Below are positions 41,165-48,493 of a stretch of DNA of 64,000 nt, piece after piece. Within the stretch, counting starts at the first letter, position 1. The number at the start of each line of letters is the position of its first letter. The stretch is from assembly GCA_964636705.1 (NCBI GenBank), contig CAZWUJ010000012.1, forward strand, positions 1 through 64,000, in the 5' to 3' direction. Both the position numbers and the translations under genes were made by a program. The notes below the pieces were generated by a model. The model did not search any database, was not told the origin of the DNA, and saw only the letters and a list, made by a program, of their open reading frames with translations. Source of the stretch: VXRJ01 sp964636705. Lineage in GTDB: Bacteria; Acidobacteriota; Vicinamibacteria; Vicinamibacterales; UBA8438.

Positions 41165-42169
41165 GTGTCCGCTCTGCTCGCCGCCGACGTCGGTGGCACG
41201 AAGACGGTCTGTGGCCTGTTCGCTTCGACACGCGGTGCGCGGCCTGAACCGATCGCGGTGGCGGAGGTGGCGACACGGGAGCACGATGGCGTCGCGTCGG
41301 TGCTGACCCCGTTCCTGGATCGCCACGGTGCAGGCCTGACGATAGCAGCGGCGGTCCTCGGCGTCGCCGGGCCGGTGCGCGACAACGCGTCGGACCTGAC
41401 CAACATCCCGTGGCGCGTCGAGGGATCGGCGATCGCGGAGCGGTTCCGCATCCGGAAGGTCCGTCTGCTCAACGATCTGGTAGCGATGGGCTATGCCCTC
41501 CCGGTCCTGAACGCCGATGAACTCGTGACGCTTCAGCCGGGACATCCCGATCCGCTGGGCAACGCGGCGCTCATCGCGCCCGGCACCGGTCTCGGAGAAA
41601 CAATCCTGCACCGCGTCGGCGGGCAACTCGTTCCGGTGGCGGCGGAACCCGGCCACGCTGACTTCGCGGCCCGAACCAACGCGGAAATCGAGCTGCTTCG
41701 CGCCCTGACGGAACGTCGGGGTCGCGTATCACTGGAGGATGTCCTCTGCGGTCCCGGACTCGTCAACATCCATGGCGTAGTGCATGCGACGACCCCCTGT
41801 TCCGTCAACGGCGCGGACGCGGGCGGCAGCGACAGCACCGGCACACTGCCCCGGCGGATCACGCGGTCGGCGCTTGCCGGGGACTGTTCCGGATGCGCCG
41901 CGACACTCGACCTCTTCGTCGGCGCACTCGGCGCCGAGGCGGGCAATCTCGCCCTCAGAGGGATGGCGACAGCCGGAGTCTACATCGGTGGCGGCATCGC
42001 GCCTCACATCGTCCCAGCCCTCGACTCGCCGGCATTCCTCCGACCGTTCCGCGACAAGGGCCCCATGGCGGGGTTGATGGCCGCCATCCCGGTCCATGTA
42101 GTCCGAACCGACCATCCCGCCCTGCTTGGCGCATCCGTCGCCGCCGCGCGCCTGGCTGCTACGGCGTAA
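41165..42169 (+). CDS. glk: Glucokinase
   Basis: 334 residues starting at GTG. The phosphate-binding motif LLAADVGGTKTVCGLF opens the protein. LGVAGPVRDN, TNIPW and LLNDLVAMGYAL (catalytic Asp) follow, then APGTGLGE and EPGHADFA, all as in the Glk family. It phosphorylates glucose with ATP. It is divergent from the HTH-TPR gene and ends 7 nt from the convergent deacetylase gene. Confidence 0.93.
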   Translation: MSALLAADVGGTKTVCGLFASTRGARPEPIAVAEVATREHDGVASVLTPFLDRHGAGLTIAAAVLGVAGPVRDNASDLTNIPWRVEGSAIAERFRIRKVRLLNDLVAMGYALPVLNADELVTLQPGHPDPLGNAALIAPGTGLGETILHRVGGQLVPVAAEPGHADFAARTNAEIELLRALTERRGRVSLEDVLCGPGLVNIHGVVHATTPCSVNGADAGGSDSTGTLPRRITRSALAGDCSGCAATLDLFVGALGAEAGNLALRGMATAGVYIGGGIAPHIVPALDSPAFLRPFRDKGPMAGLMAAIPVHVVRTDHPALLGASVAAARLAATA

Positions 42170-42176
42170 ACTGCTG

Positions 42177-42887
42177 CTAGCAGATGGTCCCGAACGTGTA
42201 GCCGTCGGCGCGCAGCTTCGGGATCAGAAGGCGGACCGTGTCGACGGTGTAATCGCGATCGGCAACGGGGTTCCGATGATGGCCATCATGCATCACGATG
42301 ATGTCGCCGCCCGAGACGCGCCGGGCGAGCCGCGCCGCCAGACCCGCCGGGTCCGGGCGGCGGTACCAGTTGAAGTCCCAGAGGCTCCACCCCCACCCCA
42401 CCAGGGAGTAGCCGGCCCGCTCCAGGCCGGCGTACATCCAGCCGCTCCGGAAGCCGGCGTGCGGCCGGAACGCGCGGCAGGGTGTCCCGCCAGCGAGTTG
42501 TTCGATGCGCGCGGCCGCCGCCCGGATCCGGTCCGCGACCACTTCGGGCGACAGCACCGCCCAACTGCGCGTGTCCGTATGGATGCCAACCGCGTGCCCC
42601 TCATCGAATATCCGGCTGACGATCGGGGCGGTGGCCTCGTTGAGGTGCCGGTCGATAATGAAGAAAGTGGCGCGCACATCCAACTCGGCGAGAACGTCGA
42701 GCAGGTCGGGCGTCGCGGTCGGATTCGGACCGTCGTCGAACGTCAGGTAAACGGCTGGCGGGCCATCACTCTCGGGCATGCTCCAGAGCGATGGAGCGGG
42801 CGCACCTACGTCGAGCAGGAAGGGGAACGGTGCCGCATGCGCAAGGGCGGCCAGACCGGCGCCGATTGCCAACAACAGCCAGAACAT
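42177..42887 (-). CDS. Polysaccharide deacetylase (NodB-type), exported or membrane-anchored
   Basis: 236 residues. An N-terminal hydrophobic segment (MFWLLLAIGAGLAALAHA) is followed by the NodB motifs: YLTFDDGPNPTATPDLLDVL, GHAVGIHTDTRSW (in place of the usual H-S/T-x2-H), FRPHAGFRS and IIVMHDGHH. Such enzymes remove acetyl groups from cell-wall or exopolysaccharide. In the usual HSxxH metal motif the second His appears as His in GIHTDTRSW, with an aromatic variation, so metal binding may differ. Its 5' end overlaps the possible start of the divergent pcm gene. Confidence 0.83.
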   Translation of the reverse strand: MFWLLLAIGAGLAALAHAAPFPFLLDVGAPAPSLWSMPESDGPPAVYLTFDDGPNPTATPDLLDVLAELDVRATFFIIDRHLNEATAPIVSRIFDEGHAVGIHTDTRSWAVLSPEVVADRIRAAAARIEQLAGGTPCRAFRPHAGFRSGWMYAGLERAGYSLVGWGWSLWDFNWYRRPDPAGLAARLARRVSGGDIIVMHDGHHRNPVADRDYTVDTVRLLIPKLRADGYTFGTIC

Positions 42888-43700
42888 CGTCGATCTCCAG
42901 ATCGCCGCCACGGACGGCGGGCCCGCAGGACCCTCGCCGCCATCGTCGCGTTCGCGTCCACCCTCACCGCCCTCGGGTGCGCCGCCAGCCCGGTCCAGTC
43001 GGCCGGTGGAACTGCGAGCGTGGCCGAGTCGGCGCCCCGACGTCAAGGCGGTTCTCCGACAGACCGCCTGGAGGAGCGGCACCAGATGGTCGAAGGACAA
43101 CTCCGTGACCGCGGGATCTCTGATGAGGCCGTACTCTCGGCGATGACCGCCGTGCCGAGACATCGCTTCGTCCCGGCCGACCTGGAAGCCAGCGCCTACG
43201 ATGATCACCCGCTCCCGATCGGTTTCGGCCAGACCATCTCCCAGCCCTACGTCGTTGCGTTCATGACCGAGGCGGCCGCGTTGCGCCCCGGCGCGAGGGT
43301 GTTGGAGATTGGGACCGGTTCCGGTTACCAGGCGGCCGTCCTCGCCGAAATCGCCAGCCATGTCTACACGATCGAAATCGTCCCGGAACTGGCCGAGCGC
43401 TCCGGCGCGCTGCTTGCGGAACTGGGGTACGACAACGTCGAGACACGAGCGGGCGACGGCTATCGCGGCTGGCCGGAACAGGCGCCGTTCGATGCCGTCG
43501 TCGTCACCGCCGCCCCCGACCACGTGCCGCCAGCCCTGGTGGAGCAACTCGCCGTCGGCGCGCGGCTCGTGATTCCGGTCGGCAGTTTCTATCAGGACAT
43601 CCTGATCGTGACGAAGACCGCGACCGGGACAACGACCGAATCGGTGTTGCCGGTGCGGTTTGTTCCGATGACCGGCGAAGCGCAGGAACGGCGGCCGTAG
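42837..43700 (+). CDS. pcm: Protein-L-isoaspartate O-methyltransferase with N-terminal export signal
   Basis: Up to 287 residues. The C-terminal 210 match Pcm: MVEGQLRDRGISDEAVLSAM, VPRHRFVP, GFGQTISQPYVVAFMTE and LEIGTGSGYQAAVLAE (SAM site). Before this lies a basic, hydrophobic signal-like stretch (GRRARRTLAAIVAFASTL, ending ALGCAAS), suggesting export. No ATG, GTG or TTG lies close to it; ATG 42837 is the nearest plausible start and overlaps the divergent deacetylase gene by 51 nt. ATG 43086 would give a cytoplasmic form. Periplasmic Pcm would repair isoaspartyl residues but raises the question of SAM supply. Confidence 0.82.
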   Translation: MRKGGQTGADCQQQPEHRRSPDRRHGRRARRTLAAIVAFASTLTALGCAASPVQSAGGTASVAESAPRRQGGSPTDRLEERHQMVEGQLRDRGISDEAVLSAMTAVPRHRFVPADLEASAYDDHPLPIGFGQTISQPYVVAFMTEAAALRPGARVLEIGTGSGYQAAVLAEIASHVYTIEIVPELAERSGALLAELGYDNVETRAGDGYRGWPEQAPFDAVVVTAAPDHVPPALVEQLAVGARLVIPVGSFYQDILIVTKTATGTTTESVLPVRFVPMTGEAQERRP

Positions 43701-43722
43701 CCCGGAGAGTCTGCGCCGCTAG

Positions 43723-44799
43723 CTAGGCCACCGGCGCGGCGGCAACCGGTTCGCGGTAGCTGGCGATGGAGACCTGCGCCGCCGCCTGCTCGGCGATCCG
43801 GAGGAATGCGCGGCCCGCGGGCGAATCCGGCTCGGCGCCAACGATGGGAGCGCCGGTATCGCCGCCGACACGAATCGGCGCGTATAGCGGTATCTGTCCC
43901 AGGAACGGTACGCCAAGCTCCTCGGCGACACCCTCGCCGCCCCCCCGCCCGAAGAGATCGGCTTCGTCGCCGCACCGCGGACAGGCGTAGTAGCTCATGT
44001 TCTCGACGATGCCAAGGGCCGGGATGTTCAGCTTGCGGTACATCCCGACGGCGCGACGGCTGTCCGCCAGCGAGACGGTCTGGGGGGTGGTCACGACGAC
44101 AGCGCCGGTCACCGGCACGGTCTGGCTCAGGCTGAGCGCCACGTCACCGGTTCCAGGCGGCATGTCAACCACCAGGTAGTCGAGCTCGCCCCAGTTGACG
44201 TCCTGGAAGAACTGCCGCACGACGCCGTGCAACATCGGACCCCGCCATATGATGGGTGCGTCCGCGCTTGTCAGAAAGCCCATCGAAACGAGACGGATGC
44301 CGTGCTTCTCGGCCGGCCGGATCTTTCTGCCGTCCGATTCGAGCTTCGCATCGATCCCAAGCATGATTGGCACGTTGGGACCGTACACGTCCGCGTCGAT
44401 GATGCCGACTCGCCCGCCGTAGCGCGCCAGAGCTACCGCCAGGTTGACCGCGACGGTAGTCTTGCCCACTCCGCCCTTGCCGGCGCCCACCGCGATAACG
44501 TTCCGGACACCCGGGATGGGCTGCTGCTGGGTGACGGTGGGCGCCGCGGAACGGACGCTCGCAGTCATCTCTACCTCGACCTGGCTGACCCCGTCCAGCG
44601 CCGCTACTACCTCGCGCGCCTGCTGCTGCATCTGATCCTTGACAGGACATGCGGGTGTCGTCAGCTCAATCGTGAAGGCAACCCGGCCCCCGTCGATGGC
44701 CAGATTCTTCACGAAGCCCAGGCTGACGATATCCCGCCCCAGATCGGGATCCGTCACCGCCCGGAGCGCCCCGAGTACTTCCGTGTCTGTAGTGGTCAT
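43723..44799 (-). CDS. apbC: Iron-sulfur cluster carrier ATPase (ApbC/Mrp/NBP35 family)
   Basis: 358 residues. An N-terminal MIP18/DUF59 domain (LRAVTDPDLGRDIVSLGFVK) precedes the deviant Walker A GKGGVGKTTVAVNLA near residue 106. DADVYGPNVP and DMPPGTGDV follow. The CxxC motif YYACPRCG near residue 277 binds the bridging Fe-S cluster of the dimer. It delivers Fe-S clusters to apo-proteins. A J-domain-less DnaJ-like gene lies 45 nt upstream on the same strand. ErpA, another Fe-S carrier, is encoded at 57 kb. Confidence 0.94.
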   Translation of the reverse strand: MTTTDTEVLGALRAVTDPDLGRDIVSLGFVKNLAIDGGRVAFTIELTTPACPVKDQMQQQAREVVAALDGVSQVEVEMTASVRSAAPTVTQQQPIPGVRNVIAVGAGKGGVGKTTVAVNLAVALARYGGRVGIIDADVYGPNVPIMLGIDAKLESDGRKIRPAEKHGIRLVSMGFLTSADAPIIWRGPMLHGVVRQFFQDVNWGELDYLVVDMPPGTGDVALSLSQTVPVTGAVVVTTPQTVSLADSRRAVGMYRKLNIPALGIVENMSYYACPRCGDEADLFGRGGGEGVAEELGVPFLGQIPLYAPIRVGGDTGAPIVGAEPDSPAGRAFLRIAEQAAAQVSIASYREPVAAAPVA

Positions 44800-44844
44800 G
44801 TCATGAAACTGCGGGAAATCCTCAACCAGTTGCCGTACCGGCAG

Positions 44845-45315
44845 CTACTGCACCGCAATGCGCACCTCGACGTGCGTTTTGTCCGCCCCAGGCGGCGCAA
44901 GTGCGTAGCGGAGGCAGGCGCCGTCATGGACGCCGGGGGGCACCGGAACGTGAAGGCGATGCTCGAGCAGGCCGGTTCCGCGCCCATCGCAAAGGCTGCA
45001 TGGGCCGCCAGGCAACTCACCCCGGCCACCGCAGGCGGGACAGGTGTGCCGCATCGTCAACGCCAGAGGCAAGCGCACTCCTTCAAGCGCCTGGCGCGCG
45101 GTCAGCTCGAACCGCGCGTGGCGCGTAACGTTGTTCTCCGCATCCGCCCGGGCCTCTCCCGCCAGGAATGCCGTTCGCATTCTCTCCACGATCGGCCACA
45201 TGGAAGGAAAGTCGATCGCCACCTCGTCGGCGAGAACCGGATGACGAACCGTGTCGCCGCGGACGCGTACGTGATCGCTGTTCCGCGCGGTGTCCGGCAG
45301 CCGGTCGTCCAACAT
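44845..45315 (-). CDS. DnaJ-like protein without J domain
   Basis: 156 residues. There is no J domain and no HPD motif. The C-terminal half resembles the DnaJ substrate-binding region: FELTARQALEGVRLPLALTMRHTC, two CxxCxGxG elements (CPACGGRG and CSLCDGRG, half the usual four), then LEHRLHVPVPPGVHDGACLRYAL. It may bind zinc and clients without recruiting DnaK. It is upstream of apbC and may be co-transcribed, hinting at a role with Fe-S proteins. It has a well-formed promoter ending 9 nt before the ATG. Confidence 0.75.
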   Translation of the reverse strand: MLDDRLPDTARNSDHVRVRGDTVRHPVLADEVAIDFPSMWPIVERMRTAFLAGEARADAENNVTRHARFELTARQALEGVRLPLALTMRHTCPACGGRGELPGGPCSLCDGRGTGLLEHRLHVPVPPGVHDGACLRYALAPPGADKTHVEVRIAVQ

Positions 45316-45324
45316 CGGATCCGT

Positions 45325-45354
45325 ACGATAGGAGCCGCTTTGAACCGTTGTCAA
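45325..45354 (-). promoter_or_regulatory. Sigma70-type promoter of the DnaJ-like gene
   Basis: On the minus strand TTGACA (45354-45349), an 18-nt spacer and TATCGT (45330-45325) are followed after 9 nt by the ATG. The transcript would be leaderless. Confidence 0.65.
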
Positions 45355-45424
45355 GGTGCGCCGATCCGCGGCCTGGTATACGATCCCGTCCGGCCCGGTT
45401 CGGCAAGGGTGGGCGGACAGGACG

Positions 45425-45649
45425 ATGGATTACAGCATTCGGAGTGAGGCACGAGCGGGACATTGGATCGCCTGGCTGACGGCGTCCGGGACGTCGACGC
45501 CGGTGGGATCGGTGCTGCTGCCGGGGCAGACCCAGGAAGAAGCGGAATCGAACGCCCGGCAGTGGATGGAACGAATCTCCGACGACCCCAGCCTGTTGCC
45601 CCCGCCACCCGCGGCGTCTTCCGAGAACGAAGACGACGGTGCGTCCTGA
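45425..45649 (+). CDS. Small protein, paralogue of the one at 51.5 kb
   Basis: 74 residues (MDYSIRSEARAGHWIAWL...). It shares the pattern Y-x-I, G-x-W-x-A-x-L, P-x-G-x-T-x2-EA and a later W with the protein at 51526-51774. The C-terminal tail is Pro-, Glu- and Asp-rich. It ends 24 nt from the convergent helicase gene. It has no recognised family. The pair of paralogues brackets the addA/addB-like genes. Confidence 0.62.
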   Translation: MDYSIRSEARAGHWIAWLTASGTSTPVGSVLLPGQTQEEAESNARQWMERISDDPSLLPPPPAASSENEDDGAS

Positions 45650-45673
45650 CGGTCGCGCGGACAGCCCGGGTGT

Positions 45674-48493
45674 TCAGCCCTGACGGACTATGGCCAGGCG
45701 GTGGGACTGGCCGCTTTCGCCACTCCATTCGAGAGTGCCTTGTCGGGTTGCCGCGCGGCCCATCAGGTCGACGAATGATCCCGGCAGCGCCTCGGCAAGA
45801 CTGCCTGGATTGCAGGCCATGGATCCTGCGTCGTTGACGACGGCCGAGAGGTAGAGACGTTCCCGCGCCCGGGTGGCGGCGACGTACAGCAGGCGCTTCG
45901 TTTCCTCCAGGTCGCGGAGACGCTCTTCCCGATCCGCTGGAGTCCGGTACGGCGACACGCTCACCCACGGTTCCCCGGCGGTGTCCGTCGCGACGCGGAT
46001 CGCCGCACCTCCGAGGCCGGTGCCACGACCGAGGTCCACCAGCATCACGATTGGGAACTCCAGCCCCTTGGCCGCATGGACCGTCATCAAGTTGACCGCG
46101 TCGAACGCATCGACCACCGCATTGGAGACATCGCCGGAAAGGTGATCGATGTGATCGGCGACCCTCGCCATCGTAGCGTAGCCCCGGTTCTGCACGCGGC
46201 GGACCAGACTACGGATCTTCTTGACGTTCTCGCGCGCCTGGGCGGGATGACCCTCGCGCAGTTCGACCGCGTACGCCGAGGCCGCAAGGACCCGGTCAAG
46301 GACTTCGGCGGGTGGCAGGCGATCCACCAGGTCGATCCAGCCCGGAACGGTGTCTCGCGCGAGGTCGAGCAGCGCGCGATCCTGATCGTCGAACCTCTCT
46401 GCCGCGGCAGGCGGCGGCCCGCCCAGCAGGGCCGAGGCGATCTGCCCCGCCAATGCGGCGAGCGCGGCGTCGGAGAGGCCGACGAAGCGCGACCGCAGCA
46501 GAGAAGCGGCACGGAGCTCCGAGTGGGGATCGGCCAGGTACCGGATCAGGGCGCGAACATCCTTGATCTCGTCGGTGTCGAAGAAGCCGAGTCCCTTGTA
46601 GACGCACGTCTGGATGCCCCGGGCGTTCAAGGCCCGCTCGAACTCGCGGTGACTCTGCCGGGAACGGAACAGGACCGCGACGTCGTTGGGAACAGGGCGG
46701 CGAGGGACGCCGGTCCGGCGATCGCGCACTTCCCCCGTTTCGAAGAGACGCGCTACTTCGGTGGCCATGAGCTCCGCTGTCGCTTCGACGCTGCCGGCAA
46801 CGCCGAGCGCGACGACCGGGCTGCCGCTCCGGGCGGCAACCGCCACCGACTCGACCGGGAAGCGGTCGCGCGCGTCGAATCGGAAAGCGTCGCGGCGACC
46901 GGGTGCTTTCGGCACGGCCGCGAACAAGTCGTTCAGGAAGGCGAGAAGCGGTGAAACAGTACGGAAGCTGTTCGAGATCGACTGTCGGACACCGGACGCC
47001 GCAACAGGATCGACGGGACCACCGCGGTCCTGTCCCGGGTGATCTCCGCCCGAGACGCCCCCGCGATCCGCCTCGCGCAGGGCGGCGACCGAATCTGCCG
47101 CGTCACCGAGGACCGCGACATCCGCATCACGAAAACGGTAGATGGACTGCTTGCGGTCACCGACGACAAAGACGCTGGGAGGGAGCCTGCCGTCGTGCAC
47201 CAGCCCGGCGCCCTCACCCCACGATTGCACCAGAAGCGACACGAGTTCCCACTGAACGGGACTGGTGTCCTGGAACTCGTCAACCAGCACGTGGTGGTAG
47301 CGGGACTCAAGGCGAAAACGTGACCGCGCGAACTCATCCATCCGACGGAGGAGCGCCACGGCGCGCTCCAGCAGATCGGAGAAGTCGAGGAGGGCTCGAG
47401 AGTCGAGCTGCCGGCGGTAGGCGTCGATCGCGATCGTGAAGAGCCGCTGCACGCCGCGTGCCATCACGATATTGATGTCGTGGTCCAAGCGTTCCAGGAC
47501 TTCGTGGACAATAGGGGCCGCCTCGACCGCCGCCGCGCGGAAACGCCTGGCGCGCGGTCCGCTGCCCGCTAGATGCGTGTCGGTCACCCGCTTCCGCGGT
47601 GTTCCCTGCTGCGTCAGAAAATACATGCGGCAGCGATCCAGGGCGGCCCGGATCCGGGCGGCGTCACGTTCCGACAGCGCGCCCAGATCCGAGAGGTCGC
47701 GTGCGACGACGGCGAACGGGCCGGCGTCCGGTCCGTCCGCCAGCAACCGGCCCAGCACGCCGTGCTCGCCCGCCAGACGGGCGGCAAGGCGTGTCACCGC
47801 GGCCCGGCAAACCTGCGCGGCAGTCAGGTCGCGTGGCGTTCCGCTGAGGAAGCGCCGGATCGTCGCCTCGGCAGTCAGGCGGCGGCGCAACAGATCGGTG
47901 AGGGCGGCGCGAATCCGCCACGGTCCGATCTGCGCGATCAGCATCGCGAGGTCGGCGTCGTTCTTCGCGAGGCGCGTGCCGACGCCAAGCGCCTGCTCCA
48001 CTGCCTGTCGGATGATGTTCGGAATCTCGGTCTCGTCCGCCAGTCCGAAGCCGGGGTCCAGGTCGGCCTCAAGCGGAAACTCGTGCAGCAGCGAGAAACA
48101 GAACGCGTCGATCGTGCTGATCGATATCTCGCCAAGGCGCTCGCGCAGCGTAGCCCAACGTTCGGCCGCCTCCTCCGATTGCCGGGCGTCGGCGTGCAAC
48201 TCACTCACAATACGCTCGCGCATTTCGGCCGCAGCCTGGCGCGTGAAGGTGATCGCCAGGACATTTGCCGGGTCGACGCCAGCGCGGAGCAGATTGAGGT
48301 AGCGCATAACGAGCACCGTCGTCTTGCCGGTGCCGGCCGACGCTTCAAGCACAATGTTGCGCGTCGGGTCGACCGCCGCGTCGCGCGCCGATTGATCCGG
48401 CGGCGCACCCCGCTCCGGCGGCGCCGCGAGGACGCGCAACGCCTCGGCAGGCGCCGGATCGAACGGCAACGTACCCTCAGAGATCCTCGACAT
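45674..48493 (-). CDS. UvrD/AddA-like superfamily 1 helicase
   Basis: 939 residues. The Walker A is LEASAGTGKTTVLVMRYLNLL near residue 45, split as EASAGTGKTT. ITFTRQAAAEMRERI (motif Ia), STIDAFCFSLLHEFP, VDEFQDTSPVQWEL (Walker B) near residue 410, FRFRDADVAV, MTVHAAKGLEFPIVMLVDLG (motif V) and YVAATRARERLYLS (motif VI) follow. The protein stops soon after motif VI and lacks the C-terminal nuclease domain of AddA (about 1200 residues). It overlaps the nuclease gene by 17 nt. Together they probably form an end-resection machine for double-strand-break repair. Confidence 0.88.
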   Translation of the reverse strand: MSRISEGTLPFDPAPAEALRVLAAPPERGAPPDQSARDAAVDPTRNIVLEASAGTGKTTVLVMRYLNLLRAGVDPANVLAITFTRQAAAEMRERIVSELHADARQSEEAAERWATLRERLGEISISTIDAFCFSLLHEFPLEADLDPGFGLADETEIPNIIRQAVEQALGVGTRLAKNDADLAMLIAQIGPWRIRAALTDLLRRRLTAEATIRRFLSGTPRDLTAAQVCRAAVTRLAARLAGEHGVLGRLLADGPDAGPFAVVARDLSDLGALSERDAARIRAALDRCRMYFLTQQGTPRKRVTDTHLAGSGPRARRFRAAAVEAAPIVHEVLERLDHDINIVMARGVQRLFTIAIDAYRRQLDSRALLDFSDLLERAVALLRRMDEFARSRFRLESRYHHVLVDEFQDTSPVQWELVSLLVQSWGEGAGLVHDGRLPPSVFVVGDRKQSIYRFRDADVAVLGDAADSVAALREADRGGVSGGDHPGQDRGGPVDPVAASGVRQSISNSFRTVSPLLAFLNDLFAAVPKAPGRRDAFRFDARDRFPVESVAVAARSGSPVVALGVAGSVEATAELMATEVARLFETGEVRDRRTGVPRRPVPNDVAVLFRSRQSHREFERALNARGIQTCVYKGLGFFDTDEIKDVRALIRYLADPHSELRAASLLRSRFVGLSDAALAALAGQIASALLGGPPPAAAERFDDQDRALLDLARDTVPGWIDLVDRLPPAEVLDRVLAASAYAVELREGHPAQARENVKKIRSLVRRVQNRGYATMARVADHIDHLSGDVSNAVVDAFDAVNLMTVHAAKGLEFPIVMLVDLGRGTGLGGAAIRVATDTAGEPWVSVSPYRTPADREERLRDLEETKRLLYVAATRARERLYLSAVVNDAGSMACNPGSLAEALPGSFVDLMGRAATRQGTLEWSGESGQSHRLAIVRQG

